DNA from: Psychrobacter submarinus
GTDB lineage: Bacteria > Pseudomonadota > Gammaproteobacteria > Pseudomonadales > Moraxellaceae
Length of the DNA stretch: 64,000 nt
Direction of reading: 5' to 3'
Assembly: GCF_904846685.1 (NCBI RefSeq)
Contig: NZ_CAJHBQ010000001.1
Location: 744,001 to 808,000 of the forward strand
Shown here: in pieces, positions 25,800 through 34,498 of the stretch
Layout of the letters: every line of letters begins with the position of its first letter
How positions within the stretch are numbered: position 1 is the first letter of the stretch
Position numbers and translations under genes: made by a program
Notes under the pieces: generated by a model
Told to the model about the DNA's origin: nothing
Seen by the model: only the letters and a program-made list of their open reading frames with translations
The model's database searches: none

Positions 25800-28700
25800 T
25801 CAGTTACTAGCCTCAATTACTAGCGCCACCTCCAAGGGCTGCTCATCATAAGTCAGTACTTGCTTAGTCTGCTGCGCTATTAATATCGGTGCCGTTACCG
25901 CAGAGCGACTATGACTAAGCCAAGTTGTTGCACTAAAATCTGCTTGGCTCATATTAAAGGCTAAAGGCTCAGCGGCGCATAATAGTGACCACAGTTGCCA
26001 ACTGCGCTTATGGGTGGCGACATCGAGAATGAGTCGTGATAAAGCGGTGTCTTCAGTTTCAGTACTATTTAAAACCGTACTATTTAAAACAGCATCATTC
26101 AATTCAGTATTGTTCGAAACAGTATTTCTTGAAATAGCATTATTGGAAATCCTATTATTCCCAGCAGTCCCAGACAAACCAGACAAACCAGACAAACCAG
26201 ACAAATCAGACAAATCAGACAAATCAGATAAGGCTTTATCATTGGCAAGCATCTGCACGCTCGCTTTAATAGGCTGCTGAGGGTTGCTAGCATTATAATG
26301 CACAACGGTAATCGGCGATTGACTGACGATAGCTAGACTACAATCCCAAATGCTAGCGTCATCAATCTCATTCCAACCAGTGAGCGCCAGCAGTCTTAAT
26401 TGACCGTTTGGCGCTTGCCACTGCTTACCTTGCTGACAGTCTTGCGCGCTGATAATTCGGTTATCGTCAGTTGTTGTTGCTACGCTTTGTCGCGCTTGCA
26501 GTCGCTCATGGCGACCTGCCTGCCAATACTGCGCTGTCGGTAGCTGTTGGCTTAATAGTGTTACGCTCAAAGGTAACAAAGATGATTCTTGCGAAGCTAA
26601 CTGACGACTACTTGCTACCGATGTAGAAGACATACGAGTCGTCATAGGGGCCGCGCTGCTTTGGACCATGCTGCTTTGGACAACAATACCGTCTAGACTT
26701 TTAATCGCTAGCGTGCGCAGTTGCTGCTCTAGCTGCCCTGCTAATTTTTCAGCGCTCAGCGTACTTGGCCTAGTGCGCTTGCCTTGCGCTCTATGATCGG
26801 CCAAAAACAGCCAACTTATCTTATCTTGATCTAATGATTTTTTATTAGCATCGTTTTGCTCGGCTTGGTTTTTATCAGCGGGATAAAGCAATACCGCCGC
26901 TGTTATGTAACGATCGCCTGTCGGTAGTATATAAAGCGTTGGCGTCTGCAAGAAAGACTGCTGATTACTATAGATTGTCATCGATAAAAGCGTCAGCGGT
27001 ACTAAGGACACCCAGCGACTTATAAGCCCTCGCGGTAATAGCCAAGGCAAAAGCATGAGTGCTGCCATTAGTAACATAGCGAAGTTAACGGGGGTGTATA
27101 ACCAAGCGCTACCTAGCACAGGCAGCGTCGTCAGCCACTCGATTAATTGATGTAAGTGATAGACAATGGCACTGACTACTGCCCAAATGCCATCAGCACT
27201 GCTTGGTAAGATTAAATAGCACAAACCTGCTAAAAGATTCAGCGGTACAATAATCCAGCCGAATAAGCCAATGGCAAATAGGTTAATGACAAGACCCCAT
27301 AACGATGCCTTGCCAAACAGTAATAAAGTAATGGGGAGTAGCGCTATAAATAACCAAAACTGTAATCTAAAGAGACGCTTAAATAATAGCCAACCTTTAC
27401 TGTGCATATCAGTTAATCTATTGGAGCTATAGCCGATCTTAACTGACTGAGCTGCCATAACGGAGGACGAGGAGCTAGTCGCGGCCGAAGTCTGATTTGT
27501 CAGCTTATCCTCATAGCTCAGCAGTAGCGCAACAGCAATAAACGACAGCCAATAGCCGGCTTGCCATAACACATACGGATCTAGCCAAGCCATTAGGATA
27601 GCTAGAGCTAACAATACCTGCAGAGTACTGACCGGCACTAATGTCAGACGTACTAAGCCTATCGCTAATAACATCCAAGCGGTGCGCGCCGCTGGCACAT
27701 CAAAGCCAGTAAATAAGGCATAAATAAAAGCGGAAGCTATCATCACCCACCAGCGTACTTGCCAGCGCGGCAGCAAGCGATAAAGTGCCGGATAAAAGCG
27801 CTCGACCAGCATCACTACCATAGCAGCTAATATAATCGCCAAAAACAGCACATGGGTCCCTGAGATCGCTAATAGATGCGAGATGCCAGCAAGCTGATAC
27901 AGATCTTTGGTTTCGCGATTGATTAAGCTGCGATCGCCGGTCAGCAAACTCAACGTCACTGCATCTGCTTGTTGTTTCGCAGCACTTTTAGTAGACCAGT
28001 CTTGATAAAAGTGCTGACGTAACTGCAAACGCCAGTTATCAATAGTGTTACGCAGCCGCGACCAACTAGAGGCCGAATCACTAACAGTACTAGCGGCACT
28101 CGTCGACTGATTCGAATAGCTAGTAGCGGCTGAGCTGAGCGCAATAATCGTCGCAGTCCCATCGATGTGACGGGCACGTAGCCAGCGATAGCTATCAAAG
28201 CCAGTTGGGTTATTGAGCGCTTGCTCGGAGCTGGCTAATGGCGCAAGCGTTAAGCTCATCAATATGCGCTCGCCCGGCTGTAAGCGATTTAACCTAGCGA
28301 CACTAGCAGTATCATTGGCTTTATTGGGATATAAACTTAGCAGTACCCGCTGATTCGATGATGCGCCACCTGACTGCAGGATATCATCCGCCTTACTCTC
28401 AGCGCTTTTTTTAGCCAACTGTTCAGCGCTAAGATCGTCGGTTAACGGCACTATCTCGCTTAAAGTCGCGACCTGCCGATAGCCGCTATTCATCGTCGCG
28501 TCGTACACGCTATCACTGATGCCTTCAATGGTCACCCAAGCTTGCACGCGCTCGGACGCTGTTATCTTGGTACGCTCTAACTGCTGATGAGCAGTAAGCG
28601 CTTGTAGCAAGCTACCAACGATTAAGGCTAGTGCCAAGATTGCTACAATTAGATAGCGCAGCGGTTGAAGCAAGCTAAGTATACGAGCAGTTGATGAGGC

Positions 28701-28931
28701 TGATATTGAAGATAGTTTTGGGGGACTGTTAACAGAAGTATCTGATGAAGGTAAGCTTAGACGCTGATTTAATAAGATGAGTAGAATCGTAATGATGATA
28801 AGTAGACTAGGTAAAAGCAGATAGTGACTAGTATCTAAGAAAGCGAAGCTCTGCGGCAAGGGTATAGTCGCAGCTTTGGTCAATACAGCTGCCATCACAC
28901 TTATTATTAGCGCGCCAACTCCCCAATACAT
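25800..28931 (-). CDS. comEC: DNA internalization-related competence protein ComEC/Rec2
   Basis: Inner-membrane channel that takes single-stranded DNA into the cytoplasm during transformation. It has 1043 residues, larger than usual (about 750-800). An N-terminal DUF4131 soluble part and the competence domain (LAGISHLLAISGTHVLFLAIIL) lie within about ten membrane segments. The C-terminal third should be a metallo-beta-lactamase-like domain, but I find no HxHxDH. Instead there are low-complexity stretches, including LSDLSDLSGLSG and an Asn/Thr/Ser repeat. The ATG at 28931 has GAGG six nt upstream; the ATG at 28937 is the alternative. Confidence 0.9.
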   Translation of the reverse strand: MYWGVGALIISVMAAVLTKAATIPLPQSFAFLDTSHYLLLPSLLIIITILLILLNQRLSLPSSDTSVNSPPKLSSISASSTARILSLLQPLRYLIVAILALALIVGSLLQALTAHQQLERTKITASERVQAWVTIEGISDSVYDATMNSGYRQVATLSEIVPLTDDLSAEQLAKKSAESKADDILQSGGASSNQRVLLSLYPNKANDTASVARLNRLQPGERILMSLTLAPLASSEQALNNPTGFDSYRWLRARHIDGTATIIALSSAATSYSNQSTSAASTVSDSASSWSRLRNTIDNWRLQLRQHFYQDWSTKSAAKQQADAVTLSLLTGDRSLINRETKDLYQLAGISHLLAISGTHVLFLAIILAAMVVMLVERFYPALYRLLPRWQVRWWVMIASAFIYALFTGFDVPAARTAWMLLAIGLVRLTLVPVSTLQVLLALAILMAWLDPYVLWQAGYWLSFIAVALLLSYEDKLTNQTSAATSSSSSVMAAQSVKIGYSSNRLTDMHSKGWLLFKRLFRLQFWLFIALLPITLLLFGKASLWGLVINLFAIGLFGWIIVPLNLLAGLCYLILPSSADGIWAVVSAIVYHLHQLIEWLTTLPVLGSAWLYTPVNFAMLLMAALMLLPWLLPRGLISRWVSLVPLTLLSMTIYSNQQSFLQTPTLYILPTGDRYITAAVLLYPADKNQAEQNDANKKSLDQDKISWLFLADHRAQGKRTRPSTLSAEKLAGQLEQQLRTLAIKSLDGIVVQSSMVQSSAAPMTTRMSSTSVASSRQLASQESSLLPLSVTLLSQQLPTAQYWQAGRHERLQARQSVATTTDDNRIISAQDCQQGKQWQAPNGQLRLLALTGWNEIDDASIWDCSLAIVSQSPITVVHYNASNPQQPIKASVQMLANDKALSDLSDLSDLSGLSGLSGLSGTAGNNRISNNAISRNTVSNNTELNDAVLNSTVLNSTETEDTALSRLILDVATHKRSWQLWSLLCAAEPLAFNMSQADFSATTWLSHSRSAVTAPILIAQQTKQVLTYDEQPLEVALVIEASN
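26060..26160. repeat. Degenerate 15-bp repeats inside comEC
   Basis: A run of imperfect 15-bp units (ACTATTTAAAAC- and ATTGTTCGAAAC-like) encodes a Ser/Asn/Thr-rich segment with units such as NSTVL and NNAIS. The period keeps the frame. Confidence 0.6.
26171..26233. repeat. 9-bp tandem repeat inside comEC
   Basis: Six consecutive 9-bp units (CAGACAAAC three times, CAGACAAAT three times) plus a seventh degenerate unit. On the coding strand they spell LSD/LSG triplets. Copy-number change would alter length but not frame. Confidence 0.9.
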
Positions 28932-28937
28932 TGACAT

Positions 28938-29264
28938 CCTCGCTCGCTAATGTGAATTTATGCTAGGATTAAGCATAGAGCCGATGCAATAGCGGTTCGC
29001 TATCTAAGCTTGGCGCTGACCATAGCATTTGTGCCTTTATTACGATTACCTTATACTATTTTATAACCAAATCGCTATAATAAAAAATTTGTAATAAAGT
29101 ATCGCTGTAAAAACACTTATCAACAGCTTATTCATAAGCTTTCAGTCGCTATCCCCTCATCATAGCACTATTAATAATGATATACTTTTGACTTAAAACG
29201 TAATTGCCTACCGATTGGCTTATTTTTTAGCAGCGGGCTGTAATTAACGACTAAAGGCAGGCAT
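28938..29264. other. Intergenic region between comEC and the DUF2062 gene
   Basis: An AT-rich gap of 327 bp between divergent genes. No gene, RNA or strong repeat is recognised; it presumably holds both promoters. Confidence 0.4.
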
Positions 29265-29840
29265 GTGTCAAAAAAACGTCTGAAGAACCTACTTCCTACT
29301 CCTGAACAAATCTTACAAAGCCGCAGCTTAAAGTTCTTTGCGCCGCATTTAGGCGACCCTAGATTGTGGCAGTTCAATCGCCACAGCTTAAATAAAGCGG
29401 TGTATATCGGCGTGCTTAGCGCTTTTTTCCCGCTACCGGGCCAGATGCTACTGGCCTTAATCGGTGCGCTTATTTTTCGCGCAAATGTGCCTATGGCGCT
29501 GGGTCTGACTTGGATTACTAACCCGCTGACGACGCTGCCCATCTTTTACACAGGCTATTATATTGGCGCAAAGATTATTGATGTGCCGATGATTAGCTTA
29601 CGGCTGATTGGTAGGATGATTGCTGATTTTAGTCTATGGGTATTGTCGGACGGTGCCAATCCTTTTATCACTTATAAAGGTGCAGTATCGATTACTGCGT
29701 TTTGTCTTGGTCTGACTATCTTAGCTATTGTTAGTAGTATTATCTGCGGCTTAGCCTTCAAAGGCATTTGGCGTTATAAGACTGTCAGCAGTTGGCAGAA
29801 GCGTCAACGCCTGCGAACCGACAAGACGCCTAAACCTTGA
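29265..29840 (+). CDS. DUF2062 domain-containing membrane protein
   Basis: A 191-residue protein matching the DUF2062 pattern: a basic N-terminus, GVLSAFFPLPGQMLLALIGA, FRANVPMALGLTWITNPLT and LPIFYTGYYIGAKI. These give two to three membrane segments, with another near residues 150-170. Function is unknown; in other genomes the domain is often beside comEC-like, glycosyltransferase or DNA-uptake genes. Here it is divergent from comEC. The start is GTG at 29265; the ATG two bases upstream is out of frame. Confidence 0.8.
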   Translation: MSKKRLKNLLPTPEQILQSRSLKFFAPHLGDPRLWQFNRHSLNKAVYIGVLSAFFPLPGQMLLALIGALIFRANVPMALGLTWITNPLTTLPIFYTGYYIGAKIIDVPMISLRLIGRMIADFSLWVLSDGANPFITYKGAVSITAFCLGLTILAIVSSIICGLAFKGIWRYKTVSSWQKRQRLRTDKTPKP

Positions 29841-29862
29841 TGTACTAATGCTTTAAATCATG

Positions 29863-30168
29863 CTAATTGTTTTGATGCTCGTCCAATGCCTCGAGGATAT
29901 TATCTTTAAAATTATTATCCATTACCTGCGTGGTGACGGCCTTGTCATTTTTGGTTAAGGTATATTGCTTAGCTGTCGGCGTTTGCTGTACTTCTAAATA
30001 ATAATCCACCCCCGCTAAAGTAATCGCATCAAAAATTGCAGCCAATTGCTCTTTTTGTGTCTCTCTATCGACTTGCTCAAATGCTTGAGCATCGATATAA
30101 GGCAGTAAAGGCTCATCTCCCTCTTCTGCACTACCAAAAGCAGCAATTGGGTCATCTCCCTTATCCAT
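29863..30168 (-). CDS. Hypothetical protein, 101 residues
   Basis: Not recognised. A small acidic soluble protein starting MDKGDDPIAAFGSAEEGDE. It has a predicted mixed core (AAIFDAITLAGVDYYLEVQ, then a short hairpin with KQYTLTKNDKAVTTQV) and a helical end. The ATG at 30168 has a textbook AGGAG 7 nt upstream, which supports real translation. It is convergent with the DUF2062 gene and downstream of lolD on the same strand, separated from it by 190 bp. Confidence 0.7.
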   Translation of the reverse strand: MDKGDDPIAAFGSAEEGDEPLLPYIDAQAFEQVDRETQKEQLAAIFDAITLAGVDYYLEVQQTPTAKQYTLTKNDKAVTTQVMDNNFKDNILEALDEHQNN

Positions 30169-30289
30169 AATGTCACTCCTCAAAAGTAAATAATAGCAAA
30201 ACGATACTATCGATTTATGTTAAAAACAACAGCGACTATTTATTGCTATCGTAGCTTTTCTGGCGGCTAAGTTGCTTCGATATGACCTA

Positions 30290-30354
30290 ATAACTTAGTA
30301 AACGAGCAACTTAGCAACTTAATGACTTAGTAAATTAATAACTTAATAAACGAG
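30290..30354. repeat. Short direct repeats between lolD and the 101-residue gene
   Basis: ATAACTTAGTAAACGAG (30290-30306) recurs as ATAACTTAATAAACGAG (30338-30354), with further AACTTAG/AACTTAAT units between them. It looks like a decayed tandem repeat. Confidence 0.5.
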
Positions 30355-30358
30355 AACC

Positions 30359-31039
30359 TTAATAGTCTTCCCAATGACCATTACGCAATAACAGCTGACG
30401 ATCGGCAAGCGCGGCTAAGCTGCGATCATGAGTCACCATAAGCAGCGCGGTTTTCATTGTGCTTTGCAGCTCTGATAACAACCCAAACACGCTTTGCGCA
30501 TTATCATAATCTAAGTTACCCGTCGGCTCATCGGCCAAAATCAGCGATGGCTTAGTTACCAGTGCACGAGCAATCGCTACCCGCTGACGCTCGCCGCCAG
30601 ATAGCTCGCCAGGCCGATGCTCTAAACGATGACCTAAGCCTACGTTTTCTAAGATTTCAATCGCTTGCTGACGCGCCTCAGTAGTCGATACTTTTGGGCG
30701 CATCAGTAGCGGCATAGCGACATTTTCGATAGCGGTAAACTCAGCTAACAGATGATGGAACTGATAAATAAAGCCCAGATACTGATTACGCATCGCACCG
30801 CGTTCTGTCTCATTCATATCGTTAAGACGCTGACCATGTAGCCACACCTCACCGCTAGTGGGCGTATCTAAGCCGCCTAATAAGTGCAACAAAGTGCTTT
30901 TACCCGAACCACTAGTACCGACGATAGCCACACGCTCGCCGGCGCTGATATTGAGATCCAGACCCGTGAGTACTTGGGTGTGTACCGCTCCATCATCATA
31001 GATTTTGTTAATATTGCTTGCCTTCAAAATAACTGACAT
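30359..31039 (-). CDS. lolD: Lipoprotein-releasing ABC transporter ATPase LolD
   Basis: ATPase powering extraction of outer-membrane lipoproteins from the inner membrane to LolA. It has 226 residues. Walker A is [11 protein letters not shown] near residue 42, the signature [14 protein letters not shown], Walker [13 protein letters not shown], and the switch His is in VTHDRS. The LolD mark is the Q-loop region [28 protein letters not shown] lies 4 nt before the ATG. It is 150 bp downstream of its permease gene and probably co-transcribed. Confidence 0.95.
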   Translation of the reverse strand: MSVILKASNINKIYDDGAVHTQVLTGLDLNISAGERVAIVGTSGSGKSTLLHLLGGLDTPTSGEVWLHGQRLNDMNETERGAMRNQYLGFIYQFHHLLAEFTAIENVAMPLLMRPKVSTTEARQQAIEILENVGLGHRLEHRPGELSGGERQRVAIARALVTKPSLILADEPTGNLDYDNAQSVFGLLSELQSTMKTALLMVTHDRSLAALADRQLLLRNGHWEDY

Positions 31040-31190
31040 AGCGCTTCCTTTATTCTTTAATAGCTTACCGCTTCTATATCGACACTGATGTCTAGGCTAA
31101 TATAGCGTCCGGTTTGTATCATTATTTGTATTTAAATCAAACTATAATCTAGACAATCGACAATCCTGTAACAGTTGCATACTGCCGCGA

Positions 31191-32429
31191 TTACTCATAG
31201 CGCAATGTTTGGGCTGGCTGAATCTTAGCTGCTCGGCGCGCCGGATAAATAGTCGCTAAGAAGCTCAGGATAAACGAAGCACCAGTAATCAATACCACAT
31301 CGACTATACGTAGCTGTGAAGGCAGATAATTGACAAAATAAGCATCGAATAAATGCAGACCAAAAGCTTGATTGATAAAGCCCAAGATATCGCTAACCGT
31401 CAGTGCAAATATCACCCCTAGTATCGTCCCAGCGACTGTACCAATAACGCCAATTACTACGCCTTGCACCATAAATACTTGCGTAATCAGCCGCGGCGAC
31501 GCGCCAAAGGTTTTTAAGATAGCGATATCGGCTTTTTTGTCTGTTACTAGCATCACTAAGCTTGAAACGATGTTAAAAGCCGCTACTAAAATAATCAAAA
31601 ACAGCAATAAGCCGACCATCGCTTTTTCCATTTGGATCGCGCCAAACAAGTTACCATGGGTTTGGGTCCAGTCACTAGGATACAGCTGAGGCGGCGCTAT
31701 GCTAGCCGCCTTTTGCGCGGCTGTGGGCGCTTGGAAGATATCATCAAGCTTCAAGCGAATACCTTGCGCGCCATCCGGTAGTCGTAATAGCTTTGCTGCA
31801 TCATTCATCGGTATAAAGGCAGCTAAAGTATTGACGTCTGGGCTAATATTAAAGATACCCGTCAAAGTAAAGCGTTTAAACCTAGGTATAACGCCGGCTG
31901 GTGATGGCGAAGCCTCTGGTAGCACCAAAGTGACTTTATCACCGATACTCAGACCGAGCGATTGCACCATCTCCTCACCCAAAACGATATTGAAATCACC
32001 GCTTTGTAGGGTATCAATATCCCCCTCCATCATATGATTATTAATAATGGAGACGTTTTTCTCATACTCAGGCTCGATACCCGTGACCATAATACCCGCG
32101 ACTTGACCGTTCGCTGTTAGCATACCTTGTAGCTGGATAAAGGGGGCCACTGCTGCCACTTCTGGATCTTCAGCCTTGATACGATCAGCTAATGGCTGCC
32201 AATCACTAATCACCTCAGATGAGGTAACGGTCGCTTGCGGCACCATACCGAGTATGCGGGTTTTTAGCTCTCGATCGAAGCCATTCATCACTGATAGTAC
32301 CGTGATCAGGACAGCTACTCCCAAGGTCAAACCTATCATGGAGATCAAAGATATAAAGGAGATAAAGCGGTTACTGCGCTCAGCTCGGGTATAACGCAAG
32401 CCAATAAATAATGCTAAAGGACGAAACAT
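31191..32429 (-). CDS. lolC: Lipoprotein-releasing ABC transporter permease (LolC/LolE family)
   Basis: Inner-membrane permease of 412 residues. It starts FRPLALFIGLRYTRAERSNRFISFISLISM, the LolC/E N-terminus. A large periplasmic MacB-like domain sits between the first segment and three C-terminal segments (VGLLLFLIILVAAFNIVSSL onwards, ending IYPARRAAKIQPAQTLRYE). The ATG at 32429 follows AAGAG; a TTG two codons upstream is also in frame. Only one permease gene accompanies lolD, so the complex may be the LolF2D2 homodimer type known from Acinetobacter; that reading is inference. Confidence 0.92.
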   Translation of the reverse strand: MFRPLALFIGLRYTRAERSNRFISFISLISMIGLTLGVAVLITVLSVMNGFDRELKTRILGMVPQATVTSSEVISDWQPLADRIKAEDPEVAAVAPFIQLQGMLTANGQVAGIMVTGIEPEYEKNVSIINNHMMEGDIDTLQSGDFNIVLGEEMVQSLGLSIGDKVTLVLPEASPSPAGVIPRFKRFTLTGIFNISPDVNTLAAFIPMNDAAKLLRLPDGAQGIRLKLDDIFQAPTAAQKAASIAPPQLYPSDWTQTHGNLFGAIQMEKAMVGLLLFLIILVAAFNIVSSLVMLVTDKKADIAILKTFGASPRLITQVFMVQGVVIGVIGTVAGTILGVIFALTVSDILGFINQAFGLHLFDAYFVNYLPSQLRIVDVVLITGASFILSFLATIYPARRAAKIQPAQTLRYE

Positions 32430-32945
32430 AGTCAAACTCTTTATCTTATTTATATGCGCTTCTCTATCGTGACCGCAGCCTTACACCAATAAGGCGAATA
32501 GGACGAATAAAGCTTTGTAACCAAATAAACAGGCATATAAATAGGGTTCTAGACAGATCTGCTGGGTATTTACTCCATCAACACCCTGATAGAGTAATAA
32601 GACTGCCAAAAAAAGGGGATAGTTTGACACAATTTTATGAATATGTGCCAATGATTAGCATAAACTAATGGGGTTTTTTGGCAAAACCGCTTGGTTTATG
32701 ATTATTTTTTGGCAGGGGCTTGCTATTGTTTGCCATCATACCTATATATTGTATGCTAAAGACAAATGTCATTAACCCATCATTGTGGTATAACGGATAG
32801 CGTGACGACATTGCAGCCAGCATCGCTTAACTATAATATAAATATTATTGATATCAACATATCGTGCTCTATGCGCTTGGATGCATGACATAATACTTAG
32901 CGCTCACTATCCAACCTTATCACTGTTTTAAGTTTGAGTATTCTC
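32430..32945. other. 516-bp intergenic region with long-spaced inverted repeat
   Basis: No gene is seen. CTGCCAAAAAA (32603-32613) is the inverse of TTTTTTGGCAG (32705-32715), about 90 bp apart. TTTTTTGGCA also occurs directly at 32674. The region separates divergent lolC and the 322-residue gene. Confidence 0.5.
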
Positions 32946-33914
32946 ATGACCATTAATTATCAGTATAAAAACGTACAAGCCCCTACCAAAACCACCTTAT
33001 CCGACGAACAGACTGCTGGTCATGCTGATCATTGGCGTATCTTGACTGATGATATGAGTCAGGATGTGCCCGAATGGTTACAGCAAATGATTGAGCATGC
33101 AGCTATCCCAAAAGGCCTTAATAGCAATGTGAGCGCCTCAGACAGCTGTCTCTTATTGTCTGAAGATCAGCCCTGCCATATCAATCAAGTTTTAGCTATG
33201 AAAGAGGGTCGACCAGAGCGCTTCATCAACGCCTACCCGTGCGTCGATAGCCCCTATGGACTGAACTGCAAAATCGAGCGTATTATTGCCAATGACAACT
33301 CGCACGATGCCGTACTGCGTTTACGTAGCGGTGATGGCAGTATCATTTATGCGTTTGATCAACTCTATACTGCCAACCGTCACCAATACCAGCAAGGCAC
33401 CTCATACTTTATAAACTTTAGTGCTTGGGCGCATGAGATCTCAATTAGCGAACAAAACGAGGTGATTAAAGTCGAAGACGAGGAAGCCATTCGCTATCAT
33501 CGCGCTTTTAACGATATCGTCGCCGCTAACGACGGCAAAATGCCTGACGATCTGCAGCAGCAAATCGCAGAGTGGCAACCTGAGACAAAAGAGCAGATGG
33601 CACCCGTAGAGATTAATCTAGGTCATATGTGCGCCTATTTATTCGGCGACACTTTAGGTCAAGAAGATGAAGCTTGGTGTCAAGGGCAAGTGCTAGGCAA
33701 GCAGCAAACTGTCTTTAATGGTAAGCCTATTATCTTGTTTGATGTTGTGATCCTGCGTGAACAAGACGCCGATCCTTTTGTGGTTCGTATTGGTGCTTGT
33801 GAGACCGATGAGACAAAAGCGATTGCAGTACACGACTATGTGCAAGCAAATATCTGGCTACAAGCAGCGATCTATAAAGAAAATCAGCACGAACAAGTAA
33901 AATCAGCCAGCTAA
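32946..33914 (+). CDS. Uncharacterised protein, 322 residues
   Basis: I do not recognise this gene. It encodes a soluble acidic protein without signal or membrane segments. A central part looks beta-rich (DAVLRLRSGDGSIIYAFDQLY, TSYFINFSAWAHEISI). Conserved-looking polar motifs include NAYPCVDSPYGLNC and a C-terminal strand-rich section GKPIILFDVVILREQDADPFVVRIG. Codon use looks like the neighbours. The ATG at 32946 is preferred; a TTG at 32934 adds four residues. No classical catalytic motif is seen. It stands alone, with a long upstream region and its own terminator. Confidence 0.8.
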   Translation: MTINYQYKNVQAPTKTTLSDEQTAGHADHWRILTDDMSQDVPEWLQQMIEHAAIPKGLNSNVSASDSCLLLSEDQPCHINQVLAMKEGRPERFINAYPCVDSPYGLNCKIERIIANDNSHDAVLRLRSGDGSIIYAFDQLYTANRHQYQQGTSYFINFSAWAHEISISEQNEVIKVEDEEAIRYHRAFNDIVAANDGKMPDDLQQQIAEWQPETKEQMAPVEINLGHMCAYLFGDTLGQEDEAWCQGQVLGKQQTVFNGKPIILFDVVILREQDADPFVVRIGACETDETKAIAVHDYVQANIWLQAAIYKENQHEQVKSAS

Positions 33915-33935
33915 AACACCGTTAATAATGCTTCA

Positions 33936-33972
33936 TAAAAAAACCCCAAACATGACGTTTGGGGTTTTTTTA
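33936..33972. terminator. Terminator after the 322-residue gene
   Basis: A strong 10-bp stem (ACCCCAAAC and GTTTGGGGT) with an ATGAC loop, an A-run before and a run of seven T after. Confidence 0.9.
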
Positions 33973-34108
33973 ACTTATACTTTCAAAGATTAATATTGTC
34001 AGGGGCTTCGACTTTAAAGAGCTATAGTTGCAACGTATTACTCATAACGCTCAACACCCTTTAGCGCGTAGCACACGCTAAAAATCACGTTAAAAACCAC
34101 GCTAAAAA

Positions 34109-34498
34109 CTAAGCCAGCGTCGTCATTGACTTGATATCTTTAAATAGTGCTTTTTGCTCATCGCTTGGACGAGCGGTTTGTAGCGCCATCAGCTGTGACA
34201 TATCGCCTTCGACGCGAATTTTACCACTCATAAAGGCACCCATAATCTCATTCATATCGAAGTCCGTGATGATCGACTGCAAAGTATTACGGTCTAGCAG
34301 CAAAGTTGTCGTTGCCTCAGCATTCAAACCTTTATGCAATAAGCCATTAGCGAAATGACTTTCTATCACCTCATCGCCGTCTGTGACTTTTAGGTTAATG
34401 ACCATGTTCTCTAGTGCAGGAGGAAGGTTGAGCTCACCGGCTTCATTGCCCATTTTTTCTACTTCTTCAAACCAGTTATCCGTTAAAAAAACCGCCAT
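34109..34498 (-). CDS. SCP2 sterol-binding domain protein
   Basis: A 129-residue protein made of a single SCP2-type lipid-binding domain. It shows the family's amphipathic N-terminal helix (NWFEEVEKMGNEAG), the beta-sheet with NMVINLKVTDGD, and the characteristic end IMGAFMSGKIRVEGDMSQLMAL. Such stand-alone SCP2 proteins bind lipids; some (UbiT/UbiJ) scaffold ubiquinone synthesis, but this one cannot be assigned. AAGGAT precedes the ATG. The 194 bp to the plus-strand terminator holds nothing I recognise. Confidence 0.85.
   Translation of the reverse strand: MAVFLTDNWFEEVEKMGNEAGELNLPPALENMVINLKVTDGDEVIESHFANGLLHKGLNAEATTTLLLDRNTLQSIITDFDMNEIMGAFMSGKIRVEGDMSQLMALQTARPSDEQKALFKDIKSMTTLA

Noticed and set aside
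26099..26305. Reading frame with CLICLICL repeats on the minus strand
   Set aside because: It is the 9-bp repeat of comEC read in another frame.
32709..32724. TTGGCAGGGGCTTGCT as a sigma-54 (-24/-12) promoter
   Set aside because: The GG and GC elements are 9 bp apart instead of the strict 10, and the site is about 220 bp from the next start codon.
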